Shown here: piece by piece, positions 35,817 through 45,187 of the stretch | Numbering within the stretch: position 1 is the stretch's first letter | Layout: each line of letters begins with the position of its first letter | Position numbers and translations under genes: made by a program | Source: Teredinibacter turnerae | Lineage (GTDB): Bacteria > Pseudomonadota > Gammaproteobacteria > Pseudomonadales > Cellvibrionaceae | Assembly (NCBI RefSeq): GCF_037935975.1 | Contig: NZ_CP149817.1 | Location: 2,232,001-2,296,000, forward strand | Direction of reading: 5' to 3' | Length of the DNA: 64,000 nt | The notes under the pieces: generated by a model | Told to the model about the DNA's origin: nothing | Seen by the model: the letters and a program-made list of their open reading frames with translations, nothing else | Databases searched by the model: none

Positions 35817-37682
35817 ATGAACCGCTATCCGCTTTGGAAATACCTTTTGATACTCGTCATCCTTGGTGTCGGGTTCATTTATGCGCTGCCCAACATCTAT
35901 GCACCCGATCCCGCTGTTCAGATTTCCGGGTCGTCTGCGAGTTTGAAAATCGATCAAAAGGCGATGGATAAAGCTGTTGCAGTGCTGGACAAGGACAATA
36001 TTGCCCATTTTGGCGTTGAATACGACGATGTGAACGGTCTTATCCGTTTGCGCCAGCAGAGTGATCAATTGAAAGCCCAGCGGGAAATTCAGGAGGCGCT
36101 TGGTGGCGATTACGTCGTAGCTGTTAACCTTGCGCCAACAACCCCCGACTGGTTATTGGAAATGGGCGCGGGTCCAATGAAACTGGGCTTGGACCTCGCA
36201 GGCGGTGTGCACTTCCTGCTTGAAGTGGATACGCCCAAAGTATTGGCGGCAGAATACAAGAGCATTCAGGAGCAGCTGGAGAAGCAGATCCGCTCAGAGC
36301 GGATTTACGGTGCGCGCGTAACCCTGCGTGACAACCAGTTGACCGTCGTTGCAGAGAGCGATGCCGACCGCATGAAACTGACTGAGTTTATGCGCTCAGA
36401 CGTACCCGAACTGCAATATGAACGCGCCGAAGAGTCCGGCAAGTTCATCGTGCGCGCCCGTCTTTCCGATGCCTATGTGCGTGAGAAAGAAGACTATGCA
36501 GTAACCCAGAACCTCACCACCTTGCGCAACCGGGTTAACGAAATTGGTGTTGCGGAGCCACTGGTGCAGCGTCAGGGCCGCAATCGTATCGTGGTTGAGC
36601 TGCCGGGCATACAGGACACGGCGCGGGCCAAATCGATTATTGGTAAAACCGCAAATCTCGAATTCCGCCTGGAAGCTAATGAGTCGACGCTTTCCAGTCA
36701 AAAGGAAAGTTACCCTTGGCGTGACGAAACCAGCCAGCGCCGTTTTGGCAACAATACGGTTGAAAAGCGTGCTGTTATTACCGGTGAACGCGTAACTAAT
36801 GCGCAGGTTGGCTTTGATCAGGATACCAGCCAGCCGCAAGTAAACATCACCCTGGACGGGCAGGGTGGAGCGGCAATCAACCGCGCCACGCGTCATAACG
36901 TCGGTCGCCGTATGGCGGTACTGTTTATCGAGTACAAGACCAAGTCCACCAAATACACAGACGAGAACGGCGAAGAGCAAACCCGCTATGAGCAAGTGCC
37001 GGAAGCGGGCATTATCTCTTTCCCGACCGTGCAAAGTGCGCTCGGTCGGAATTTTCGTATCACCGGGTTGGATAACCCCCAGGAAGCGTCTGAATTGGCG
37101 CTGTTACTGCGCGCTGGGGCCTTGGCTGCGCCTATGGGCTTTGTTGAAGAGCGGACCATTGGCCCATCGCTGGGTGCGGAAAATATTGGTTTAGGTATCA
37201 AGTCAGTGCAGATCGGTCTTGGCCTGGTATTGGTGTTTATGCTGTTCTACTACCGGGTTTTTGGCCTTGCCGCGAATGTCGCGCTGGCGACCAACCTCGT
37301 ACTGCTCGTTGCGGTGATGTCCATTTTCGGCGCGACCCTGACCTTGCCGGGTATTGCCGGTATCGTATTGACTGTGGGTATGGCGGTGGACGCCAACGTG
37401 CTGATCTTCTCGCGGATTCGCGAGGAACTGAGAGATGGAATGCCGGCGCAATCGGCCATTAAAGCGGGTTTTGAGCGCGCATTTGAGACTATCCTCGACG
37501 CTAACCTCACCACATTTATTGTGGCCATTATTCTCTACGCCATTGGCTCCGGTTCGGTGAAAGGTTTCGCCGTTACTTTGGCCATTGGTATTGTGACCTC
37601 CATGTTCACAGCCGTTATGGTGACGCGGGCGATCATTAACTTGATTTACGGCGGTCGTAAAGTCAATAAATTGTGGATTTAA
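35817..37682 (+). CDS. secD: Protein translocase subunit SecD
   Basis: Encodes 621 residues. With SecF it forms the proton-driven RND-type complex that pulls proteins out of the Sec channel on the periplasmic side. N-terminal membrane helix about 8-25; large periplasmic P1 domain from about 30 to 450, with the KLGLDLAGGVHFLLEVD segment; then five helices in the last 170 residues. TVGMAVDANVLIFSRIREE is the conserved helix with its Asp. ANLTTFIVAIILYAIGSGSVKGFAVTLAIG is the classic family signature. Followed by secF after 26 bp. Confidence 0.95.
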   Translation: MNRYPLWKYLLILVILGVGFIYALPNIYAPDPAVQISGSSASLKIDQKAMDKAVAVLDKDNIAHFGVEYDDVNGLIRLRQQSDQLKAQREIQEALGGDYVVAVNLAPTTPDWLLEMGAGPMKLGLDLAGGVHFLLEVDTPKVLAAEYKSIQEQLEKQIRSERIYGARVTLRDNQLTVVAESDADRMKLTEFMRSDVPELQYERAEESGKFIVRARLSDAYVREKEDYAVTQNLTTLRNRVNEIGVAEPLVQRQGRNRIVVELPGIQDTARAKSIIGKTANLEFRLEANESTLSSQKESYPWRDETSQRRFGNNTVEKRAVITGERVTNAQVGFDQDTSQPQVNITLDGQGGAAINRATRHNVGRRMAVLFIEYKTKSTKYTDENGEEQTRYEQVPEAGIISFPTVQSALGRNFRITGLDNPQEASELALLLRAGALAAPMGFVEERTIGPSLGAENIGLGIKSVQIGLGLVLVFMLFYYRVFGLAANVALATNLVLLVAVMSIFGATLTLPGIAGIVLTVGMAVDANVLIFSRIREELRDGMPAQSAIKAGFERAFETILDANLTTFIVAIILYAIGSGSVKGFAVTLAIGIVTSMFTAVMVTRAIINLIYGGRKVNKLWI

Positions 37683-37708
37683 CAGCGCTGTCGAATCGGA
37701 GCAAAAAA

Positions 37709-38635
37709 ATGAACGAAAATAAAGTTATCAATTTTATGGGGCGGCGCAAGATTGCGGCTGCTTTCTCGATTGCGTTGGTGCTGCTCTCTATTGGCAGCCT
37801 ACTGGTTAAAGGCCTGGCATTTGGTTTGGATTTTACCGGTGGCACACTGATTGAGTTGCACTATCCGCAGTCTGCCGACTTGGGTAAGGTGCGCGATGAA
37901 CTGCGCGAGATGGGTTACGGCAGTGCAGTGGTAGCGAATTTTGGCAGCGATGAAGACGTGGTTATTCGTATTCAAAGTGATGGCGAAAAAATTGGCGATT
38001 CCGTTGCAACCCAGCTGATTCAAGCTTATGGCGGCGACGAGCCGGCCGAGCTCAAGCGAATTGAATATGTGGGCTCGCAAATTGGTGAAGAGTTTGCCAA
38101 CGACGGCGCCCTGGGTATGTTGTTCGCGCTGGCTGTTGTTATGGCTTATGTTGCACTGCGCTTCCAGTTCAAGTTTTCAGTAGGTGCTGTTGTCGCGCTT
38201 GCTCACGATGTCTTGATTGTATTGGGCATGTTTTCTCTGTTTCAGTTGGATTTCGATCTCACGGTGCTGGCCTCGGTACTTGCTGTTATTGGTTACTCGT
38301 TGAACGATACCATCGTTGTTTCTGATCGTATTCGCGAAAACTTCCGCAAAATACGCAAGGCCGAACCCATTGAAGTGGTGAATATTTCTCTAACCCAAAC
38401 GCTTGACCGTACGTTGATTACATCCGGCACCACTATGCTGGTGTTAATGGCGTTGTTTATTTTTGGGGGCGAGCTGATTCACAACTTTGCGCTGGCGCTG
38501 TTGATTGGTATTGGTATCGGTACCTATTCTTCTATCTATGTCGCAGCGAATATTATGTTGGCCATGAATATATCGAAAGAAGACCTGATTGTTATCGAGA
38601 AAGAAGGTGAGGATCAGGAATCCATGATGCCGTAG
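37709..38635 (+). CDS. secF: Protein translocase subunit SecF
   Basis: Encodes 308 residues from ATG 37709 (GGAGC 8 bp upstream). Partner of SecD. An N-terminal helix is followed by GLDFTGGTLIELHY, a periplasmic domain, then five helices. VIGYSLNDTIVVSDRIREN is the conserved motif. LTQTLDRTLITSGTT and LIGIGIGTYSSIYVA are typical of SecF. Ends 23 bp before a strong terminator. Confidence 0.95.
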   Translation: MNENKVINFMGRRKIAAAFSIALVLLSIGSLLVKGLAFGLDFTGGTLIELHYPQSADLGKVRDELREMGYGSAVVANFGSDEDVVIRIQSDGEKIGDSVATQLIQAYGGDEPAELKRIEYVGSQIGEEFANDGALGMLFALAVVMAYVALRFQFKFSVGAVVALAHDVLIVLGMFSLFQLDFDLTVLASVLAVIGYSLNDTIVVSDRIRENFRKIRKAEPIEVVNISLTQTLDRTLITSGTTMLVLMALFIFGGELIHNFALALLIGIGIGTYSSIYVAANIMLAMNISKEDLIVIEKEGEDQESMMP

Positions 38636-38658
38636 TCAAAACGGAAGTGGACATCAAA

Positions 38659-38692
38659 AGCGGGGCGAGTGTTAGCGCGCCCCGCTTTTTTT
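38659..38692 (+). terminator. Rho-independent terminator after secF
   Basis: AGCGGGGCG/CGCCCCGCT hairpin followed by seven T residues, 23 bp after the secF stop. Confidence 0.9.
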
Positions 38693-38875
38693 ATGTTCGC
38701 AATTCGCGCGAGGGCGAGAGCCTGATCCCGGCGGCAACTTTGTCGTCGACAGATCGAGCTTGTAAGATTGCAGGCCGTGGCTGCGTTCAGACGTTGCAGC
38801 GTCACCCAGCAGAATAAACCAGGAGGCGATGTTATCTTTCGTTGCTGCAGCGATACTTGTGAGTGGTGTGGCCAT
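38672..38875 (-). CDS. Possible small protein convergent with secF
   Basis: 67 codons from ATG 38875, with GGAGTT about 7 bp upstream. The product starts MATPLTSIAAATKDNIASWF. Its 3' end runs into the secF terminator hairpin. No homologue is recognised, and it may be chance. Confidence 0.25.
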   Translation of the reverse strand: MATPLTSIAAATKDNIASWFILLGDAATSERSHGLQSYKLDLSTTKLPPGSGSRPRANCEHKKSGAR

Positions 38876-39092
38876 AGGTAACTCCAGGGGCAACAGCCCT
38901 GTCAACTATCACTTTGAGTATAGGTGATATGAATTTGCACTGGCGCGCATAGATATAAATAGTCTATTAGTGTGTAATTCGATATCGTCTTGCACTGGAC
39001 GGTGTACACGGAGTTGGAGTCGCTTGGATACTGAATCTGGCTGATGACGGGTGTGGTAAGCAGGCGTATAACGTGGAAAGCAATCTCGGGAA

Positions 39093-41174
39093 TTGACTGT
39101 GTGGTTTAAAAAGCGAAAACCTGCTGCGGCGGCGCCTGGGCTTGATGTGAGCATGCATGGCGATACTCTGGCGAAACTGCAGACGCTGGAACGATCTGTC
39201 TCTACGTACGAGCGCATTTTTCGCGGTAGCCGCGGTTACGCGTTCCTGGATTGGGATTTGCCCAACTCCAAAATGGCCTGGAACGGCGGCTTTTGGAGCC
39301 ACCTCGGTTACTCGGATGCAGACATGGAATTCATTTCCAATCCGGATAAATTTATTGAATACGTGCATCCAGATGATCAAAAGAAGTTGATGTCGAACAT
39401 TTTTGCCCACTTGCGCAGCTCCGGGCCGGGCGAGATTGTATTTCGCATTCGAAAAAAGAAAGGCGGACATATTTGGGCCGAAGCACGCGTCGATGCAGAA
39501 CGGAATGCGAAAGGGCGCGTTGTGTATATGTCGGGTATCGTATTCGATGTCACCAAGCTAAAGCAGACTGAACAGGCGCTGTTGATCAGTGAGGCGCGGC
39601 ACGCACGAATTATTCAATCCTCGAATGACGGTATTTGGGAGTGGTCGTCTGCCCACGGCGGTTTTCATTTCTCCAATCGTTGCTGGGAACATCTGGGCTT
39701 CACCGAACACGACGATATCGTGAACCAGGGCATGGATCGGATGTCTGCTTGGCGCAAGCGTATGCACCCGGACGATCTTAAAGAGTTTGACCACACCTTG
39801 CAGGAGCATGTGCAAAAGCGCGTGCCGTTTGATGTGGAGTATCGAATTCGAGGCAAAGACGAACACTGGCGGTGGATTCGCGCGCGGGGCCAGATGACCT
39901 ACGACGAAGCGGGTAAACCGACGCGTATGTCTGGCACCAATATGGATGTTACCGAGATTAAACTGGCGGAAGAGCGCGTGCTCAAAGCGAAGGAGGTGGC
40001 GGAGGAAGCCAATCGGGCGAAATCCGACTTTCTCTCCAGTATGAGCCATGAATTGCGCACACCGCTTAATTCGATTCTTGGTTTTGCTCAGCTTTGCGAT
40101 GCGGATAAAACCCTGTTGCCGGAACAGCGCGCCAATATTGCGGAGATCCGCCGCGCCGGTGAACATCTTTTGCAATTAGTGGGGGATGTGCTGGATCTCG
40201 CGAAAATTGAATCACGCCGGATGGGTTTTTCGCTGGAACCCGTAGCCCCCGCGCGCTTGTTGGAGGAAGCCGTTTCGTCCCTCCAGTCGCAAGCGGAAAT
40301 GCGCGGTATTTCGGTAACCCTGGAGCCCGCCTGTGATGAAAACGCTGTAGATGTTGTCGCAGACGCGGTGCGGCTAAAGCAGGTTTTCCTGAACTTGCTG
40401 AGTAACGCGATCAAATACAACGTGGATGGCGGTTCGGTGCACGTTACCTGCACGCGCTTAGAAGAGGCATTTTTGCGGGTGACCGTAAAAGATTCCGGCC
40501 GAGGTATCGCCGAGCATCTGCAAAAGCAGATGTATCAACCGTTCAATCGGCTCGGCAATGAGGCCAGCAGTATTGAGGGTAGTGGGGTGGGTTTGGTCAT
40601 CACCAAACAGCTGGTAGAGCAAATGGGTGGTTTGATTGGGTTTAGCAGCAAAGAAAATGTTGGCAGCGAATTTTGGGTGGATATGCCGGCGTACCTGGGC
40701 CAGCCGATTGAACAGTTTGCCGATGATCGTCGGCGTGAAGATATGTCGGCAGGCGCAATTCCAGCTCTTGAGGTGGAGGGTGAACGGACCATTCTGTATG
40801 TGGAGGACAACCCGCCAAACCAGCGCTTGATGAAACAATTCCTGGTGCGCTACCCCAATTTGCGCCTTGAAATTGCGGCAGAGCCGATACGCGGTATTTA
40901 TCTGGCGCGCAAACTACAGCCTGACCTTATCGTTATGGATATCAACCTGCCTGGCATGGATGGTTTCGAAACCTTGGCCGTACTCAAGCAGGACCCAATC
41001 ACTGAAGCCATCCCGGTGATAGCCCTCACCGCAAACGCGCTGGTAAAAGATATTGAGCGAGGGAAGGAATCTGGCTTTGATTACTATTTGACGAAGCCGC
41101 TGAATCTCAGCCAGTTAGTGAATGTTTTTAATGATTTGTTGGTGCAGGAAAACAGCCAGAGCCTGAAAAACTAA
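39093..41174 (+). CDS. Hybrid sensor histidine kinase with two PAS domains and a receiver
   Basis: Encodes 693 residues from TTG 39093 (GTG 39099 is an alternative); both starts are weak. Two PAS/PAC units (about 45-160 and 165-295: YVHPDDQKK, RMHPDDLKEF, WRWIRARGQM) sense an unknown signal. HisKA contains SHELRTPLNS with His near 319. The ATPase domain has NLLSNAIKYN, DSGRGI and GSGVGLVITKQLV. A C-terminal receiver (about 565-685) has YVEDNPPN, VMDINLPGMDG with Asp near 616, and LTKPLN. No membrane segment, so it is cytoplasmic. It stands alone, with no partner regulator nearby. Confidence 0.9.
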   Translation: MTVWFKKRKPAAAAPGLDVSMHGDTLAKLQTLERSVSTYERIFRGSRGYAFLDWDLPNSKMAWNGGFWSHLGYSDADMEFISNPDKFIEYVHPDDQKKLMSNIFAHLRSSGPGEIVFRIRKKKGGHIWAEARVDAERNAKGRVVYMSGIVFDVTKLKQTEQALLISEARHARIIQSSNDGIWEWSSAHGGFHFSNRCWEHLGFTEHDDIVNQGMDRMSAWRKRMHPDDLKEFDHTLQEHVQKRVPFDVEYRIRGKDEHWRWIRARGQMTYDEAGKPTRMSGTNMDVTEIKLAEERVLKAKEVAEEANRAKSDFLSSMSHELRTPLNSILGFAQLCDADKTLLPEQRANIAEIRRAGEHLLQLVGDVLDLAKIESRRMGFSLEPVAPARLLEEAVSSLQSQAEMRGISVTLEPACDENAVDVVADAVRLKQVFLNLLSNAIKYNVDGGSVHVTCTRLEEAFLRVTVKDSGRGIAEHLQKQMYQPFNRLGNEASSIEGSGVGLVITKQLVEQMGGLIGFSSKENVGSEFWVDMPAYLGQPIEQFADDRRREDMSAGAIPALEVEGERTILYVEDNPPNQRLMKQFLVRYPNLRLEIAAEPIRGIYLARKLQPDLIVMDINLPGMDGFETLAVLKQDPITEAIPVIALTANALVKDIERGKESGFDYYLTKPLNLSQLVNVFNDLLVQENSQSLKN

Positions 41175-41279
41175 GAGCTGTATAGGAGAGAACGATCAAA
41201 CAATGGCAAGGGGGAGTAAAAGGGATGGGCGAGTGCGCAACCTTTAGGCTGCGCCCGGGTGTTTGCCCATTTGGTCCTA

Positions 41280-41622
41280 GGGCCTGTTAACACTAATTCA
41301 ATTCGCTCTGGTGGAACCTGTATTTTCAGGATGAAAGGCATTTTTGGCGTTGTTTAGCGGGCTAAACGAGCGAAAAATAACGCATCAGCCTGGAAATACA
41401 GGCCCAGCCCTGCGGGTTGCGGCTAAAATCCCGCTCTCAGCGTTGTTTATCGCTCATTTGGAACAACCACTAAAACGCCGGGAGCGTTTTAGCGTGTAAC
41501 CCCGCAGGGGTGAGGCATAGGGATATGCCGAACAATCTATGCTCTAAACGTCGGGGTGCCGCATCACTCGATAGCGAAATTTTAGCCGCAACAGAATGAA
41601 TCGAATTAGTGTTAACAGGCCC
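41280..41622. mobile_element. 343-bp MITE-like element, copy 3
   Basis: Same ends and length as the copies at 22193 and 32006, with TA at 41278-41279 and 41623-41624. The last base plus the TA form the TAG stop codon of the minus-strand suhB gene, so the element abuts that coding region exactly. Confidence 0.9.
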
Positions 41623-42425
41623 TAGTAAACTTTGCTCATGTGTTTGCCGACAATTTGCAGTAGCGGTTTAAACACTTTCGGTGTGGCTGCAACCACATGA
41701 CCGGTGCTCAGGTAATCGCTGTCGCCTTTAAACCCGCTCAACATGCCGCCAGCTTCACGTACGAGTAAAATGCCTGCCGCCATATCCCATGGCTTTAAGT
41801 TCATCTCCCAGAAGCCATCAAAACGACCCGCGGCGACGTAGGCCAGATCGAGTGCGGCGGAACCTGGGCGGCGGATGCCCGCAGTCTGGCTCGCAATTTC
41901 TCGCAGCGCGCCCAAATATTCGTCGATATATTCCAGCGCAAAACCATTGAATGGAATACCGGTGCCGATAAGGGCGCCATCCATACCTTTACGTGGCGAA
42001 ACGCGAATTCTGCGGCCATTAAGCGCAGCGCCTTTGCCCCGGCTCGCGGTAAATTCTTCGCGCTTGATTGGGTCCAGTACGATGGCGTGTTCCAGTTGAC
42101 CCTTGTATTTACAGGCAATGGAAACTGAAAACTGGGGAATGCCGTGCAAAAAGTTAGTGGTGCCGTCCAGCGGATCAATGATCCATTCGTAGTCGCTTTT
42201 TAATGCGCCGGAGTTGCCGGTTTCTTCGCCCAGAAAGCTGTGATCCGGATAGGCCTTTTGCAGGTGATAGAGAATTTCTCGTTCGGACGCCTTGTCCACT
42301 TCGCTCACGTAATCGTTGCGGCCTTTTTCCTCAATGGTGATTAAATCCAGCCGCTCGAACTGTTGCTCGATAATTTCGCCGGCTTTGCGTGCTGCTTTCA
42401 ACGCAACGGTAAGCATGGGTTCCAT
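41622..42425 (-). CDS. suhB: Inositol-1-monophosphatase family protein SuhB
   Basis: Encodes 267 residues from ATG 42425 (AGAGA about 7 bp upstream). Magnesium-dependent phosphatase fold; SuhB also joins rRNA antitermination complexes in enterobacteria. Metal-site motifs visible: FLGEETG, WIIDPLDGTTNFLHG and PWDMAAGILLVREAGG. The TAG stop uses two bases of the TA duplication and one base of the adjacent MITE, so the original stop was close by or identical. The divergent neighbour trmJ lies 150 bp upstream, an arrangement common in gammaproteobacteria. Confidence 0.95.
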   Translation of the reverse strand: MEPMLTVALKAARKAGEIIEQQFERLDLITIEEKGRNDYVSEVDKASEREILYHLQKAYPDHSFLGEETGNSGALKSDYEWIIDPLDGTTNFLHGIPQFSVSIACKYKGQLEHAIVLDPIKREEFTASRGKGAALNGRRIRVSPRKGMDGALIGTGIPFNGFALEYIDEYLGALREIASQTAGIRRPGSAALDLAYVAAGRFDGFWEMNLKPWDMAAGILLVREAGGMLSGFKGDSDYLSTGHVVAATPKVFKPLLQIVGKHMSKVY

Positions 42426-42575
42426 AGTAAATCTCTTGATAAAGAACATGCCCGCAAAAGGGGCTGTAGGGGATGAGTCGGGGCGGGATTATACCAGCAA
42501 GCCGGTGGCGCGGCTATTCTGTAAGGCGCGGCTCTGGTACACTTCGCGCCCTCGCGAGTACAGGTGATTTTAGTA

Positions 42576-43361
42576 ATGGCAGAACCCCAGTTTCCAAATA
42601 TTCGAATGGTTATGGTCAACACAACGCATCCAGGCAACATCGGAGCAGCGGCCAGAGCCATGAAAAACATGGGGTTGTCTGAGCTGGTTTTGGTCGATCC
42701 GAAAGAGTTTCCCGCAGAAAAAGCCGTCTGGCGCGCGGCGGGTGCTACCGATGTGCTTGAGAATGCACGGGTGGTCAGCACGCTCGACGAGGCCATATCG
42801 GATTGTGGTTTGGTGGTCGGTACCAGTGCGCGCGAACGCCGTATTCCCTGGCCGTTGCTCACGCCGCGCGAATGTGGTGATCGCTGCTGGTTTGAGGCAG
42901 CCAAACACCCGGTGGCTGTGGTATTCGGTCGCGAAGATCGCGGCTTGACGAACGAGGAACTGCACAAGTGCAACTACCACGTACATATCCCGTCCAATCC
43001 CGAATACAGCGCACTTAATATTTCAGCGGCTTTGCAAGTGATTTGTTACGAGATCCGCATGTCCGCACTGACCGCGCAGGAAGGCAAGGCGCCCCATTTT
43101 GACGACTGGGACATGCCCCCGGCGGACAATGGCGCATTGGAGCACTACTATGCTCACCTCGAGGACACCCTGGTTAAGCTGGAGTTTTTAAACCCGGATA
43201 ACCCCCGCCAAACGGTAACCCGGTTGCGCCGGTTGTTTAATCGTATTCGTATGGATCAAATGGAGTTGAATATTCTGCGCGGGATGCTCACGTCCGTGCA
43301 GAATTACATTTATCATACCGACGAAAAGATGAAAAACCTTTCCAAAAATGTGGATAATTAG
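42576..43361 (+). CDS. trmJ: tRNA (cytidine/uridine-32-2'-O)-methyltransferase TrmJ
   Basis: Encodes 261 residues from ATG 42576; a GTG 12 bp upstream is possible. SpoU/TrmH-family knotted methyltransferase. Motifs: VNTTHPGNIGAAARAMKNMG, VFGREDRGLTNEEL and HIPSNPEYSALNISAALQ. It methylates the 2'-oxygen of residue 32 in several tRNAs. Its usual place just upstream of iscR is kept. Confidence 0.95.
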   Translation: MAEPQFPNIRMVMVNTTHPGNIGAAARAMKNMGLSELVLVDPKEFPAEKAVWRAAGATDVLENARVVSTLDEAISDCGLVVGTSARERRIPWPLLTPRECGDRCWFEAAKHPVAVVFGREDRGLTNEELHKCNYHVHIPSNPEYSALNISAALQVICYEIRMSALTAQEGKAPHFDDWDMPPADNGALEHYYAHLEDTLVKLEFLNPDNPRQTVTRLRRLFNRIRMDQMELNILRGMLTSVQNYIYHTDEKMKNLSKNVDN

Positions 43362-43386
43362 ACTATTAAATAAACGTCCGGGGTAA

Positions 43387-43419
43387 ATAGTTGACCGCAT
43401 TACTCGGTTATTCGATAAT
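43387..43419 (+). promoter_or_regulatory. iscR-suf operon promoter with overlapping IscR type 1 site
   Basis: TTGACC (43391-43396), a 17-bp spacer and GATAAT (43414-43419) form the promoter. The 25 bases 43387-43411 begin ATAGTTGAC and end CTCGGTTAT, matching the published type 1 IscR consensus (ATASYYGACTRwwwYAGTCRRSTAT) at almost every position and covering the -35. Holo-IscR should therefore repress its own operon. Confidence 0.8.
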
Positions 43420-43450
43420 GATCAAGCCATAATCACAAGGGTGAGCCATT

Positions 43451-43945
43451 ATGCGATTAACTACCAAAGGCCGTTATGCGGTCACTGCCATGTTAGATCT
43501 CGCACTGCACGCGCAGCGTGGTCCAGTGAGTCTCGCGGATATATCCAAGCGACAGGGTATATCACTCTCGTATTTGGAACAGCTGTTCGCCAAATTACGC
43601 CAGAACGCACTGGTTTCGAGCGTTCGTGGCCCAGGCGGCGGCTACAAGCTCAGCCGCGAAGCGTCCGAGCTGTTCGTTGCCCAGATTGTCGATGCCGTTA
43701 ATGAATCCATCGACGCCACCAGTTGTGGGGGCGCAGGTAACTGCAACCAGGGCGATGTGTGCTTGACGCACTACTTATGGTGCGATTTGAGCGATCAGAT
43801 TCACACCTTCCTAAGCGGTATCAGCCTGCAGAGCCTGGTTGATCGGCACGACGTGCAGCAGGCTGCATTGCGGCAGGAGGAGCGTCAGGCAGGCAATATG
43901 ACAAGCGTGGAGCCCGATTCCCGAATGATATCGGCTTCCAATTAG
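43451..43945 (+). CDS. iscR: Fe-S cluster-responsive regulator IscR
   Basis: Encodes 164 residues. Rrf2-family winged helix ([40 protein letters not shown]). The 2Fe-2S ligands Cys92, Cys98 and Cys104 and the nearby His of LTHYLW are all present at the E. coli positions. It senses cluster sufficiency and controls the operon it heads through the site overlapping the promoter. Confidence 0.95.
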   Translation: MRLTTKGRYAVTAMLDLALHAQRGPVSLADISKRQGISLSYLEQLFAKLRQNALVSSVRGPGGGYKLSREASELFVAQIVDAVNESIDATSCGGAGNCNQGDVCLTHYLWCDLSDQIHTFLSGISLQSLVDRHDVQQAALRQEERQAGNMTSVEPDSRMISASN

Positions 43946-43969
43946 ACAGAGCCTTAAAACTAACAAAGT

Positions 43970-45145
43970 ATGCGTAAACCAGTTTATCTCGACTATGCCG
44001 CCACCACGCCCGTGGATGACCGCGTCGCTGAAGCGATGATGGGTTGTCTGACCATGGCGGGCAATTTTGCCAATCCAGCATCGCGCTCACATATGTACGG
44101 TTGGAAAGCGGAAGAGGCAGTCGAAGTTGCTCGCGGCGAGCTGGCTGATTTAGTTGCTGCTGACCCGCGTGAAATCGTCTGGACCAGCGGCGCAACAGAG
44201 GCCAACAACCTGGCGATCAAAGGCGTGGCTGAACTGGAACGCCCTTCGGACGTGCACTTTGTTACCTCGCTGATCGAGCATAAGGCGGTGTTGGATTGCT
44301 TTAAACATCTTGAAAAGCAGGGTTACAAGGTCACCTACCTACAGCCCGGGCGGGATGGCCGAGTGACCGCCGATATGGTGGCATCCGCGTTGCAGCCGAA
44401 CACGCGGCTGGTTTCTGTTATGTTCGTTAATAACGAGATCGGCGTGGTTAACGAGATAGATGCCATTGCGCGTATTTGCCGAGAGCAGGGCGTTTTACTG
44501 CATGTGGATGCGGCACAGGCGGCTGGCAAAATAAAAATTGATGTGAGCGCACTTGGCGCCGATTTGATGTCGTTTTCTGCGCATAAGTTTTACGGCCCCA
44601 AAGGCATAGGTGCACTCTATGTGCGCCGTAAGTCGCAGCTAAAACTCGCTGCACAGATTCACGGCGGTGGCCACGAGCGTGGAATGCGCTCAGGCACCTT
44701 GCCAACCCATCAGATTGTCGGTATGGGCGCAGCAGCAAAACTTGTCGGGGAATCCCTGGGCGAAGAAAATGCGCGGATTCTCTGGTTGCGTAATCGCTTC
44801 CTCAACGGTTTGTGCGGGCTTTCTGGCTGGCAGGTGAACGGATCAATGGATCACCGGGTTGCCGGAAATGCCAACGTCAGTTTTTCCGGCGTTGACGGTG
44901 AGGCGCTGCTAATGTCGCTGCGCGATCTGGCGGTATCCACCGGTTCTGCCTGTACCTCGTTTAGTGTTGAACCTTCTTATGTCTTGAAAGTGATTGGTGT
45001 CAGTGACGCACTTGCGCACAGTTCGATCCGCTTCAGTTTCGGACGCTACACCACAGAAGATGATGTTGATTTTGCTGCGCAGACTGTGTGCGACACAGTA
45101 AGCAAATTACGCGGCGAGCCCAGCATTGCCTCCAATCTCTTTTAA
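43970..45145 (+). CDS. iscS: Cysteine desulfurase IscS
   Basis: Encodes 391 residues. Pyridoxal-phosphate enzyme that removes sulfur from cysteine for Fe-S clusters and tRNA thiolation. The Lys of [10 protein letters not shown] binds the cofactor. The active Cys is in STGSACTS at residue 328, as in E. coli IscS. It is slightly shorter at the C-terminus than the 404-residue E. coli protein. No iscU, hscBA or fdx follows. It is instead the first enzyme of a suf operon, 24 bp after iscR. Confidence 0.9.
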   Translation: MRKPVYLDYAATTPVDDRVAEAMMGCLTMAGNFANPASRSHMYGWKAEEAVEVARGELADLVAADPREIVWTSGATEANNLAIKGVAELERPSDVHFVTSLIEHKAVLDCFKHLEKQGYKVTYLQPGRDGRVTADMVASALQPNTRLVSVMFVNNEIGVVNEIDAIARICREQGVLLHVDAAQAAGKIKIDVSALGADLMSFSAHKFYGPKGIGALYVRRKSQLKLAAQIHGGGHERGMRSGTLPTHQIVGMGAAAKLVGESLGEENARILWLRNRFLNGLCGLSGWQVNGSMDHRVAGNANVSFSGVDGEALLMSLRDLAVSTGSACTSFSVEPSYVLKVIGVSDALAHSSIRFSFGRYTTEDDVDFAAQTVCDTVSKLRGEPSIASNLF

Positions 45146-45187
45146 GCCTGAATTTTTCACCAGCATCAACGGTGAGGGTGTTTTACT

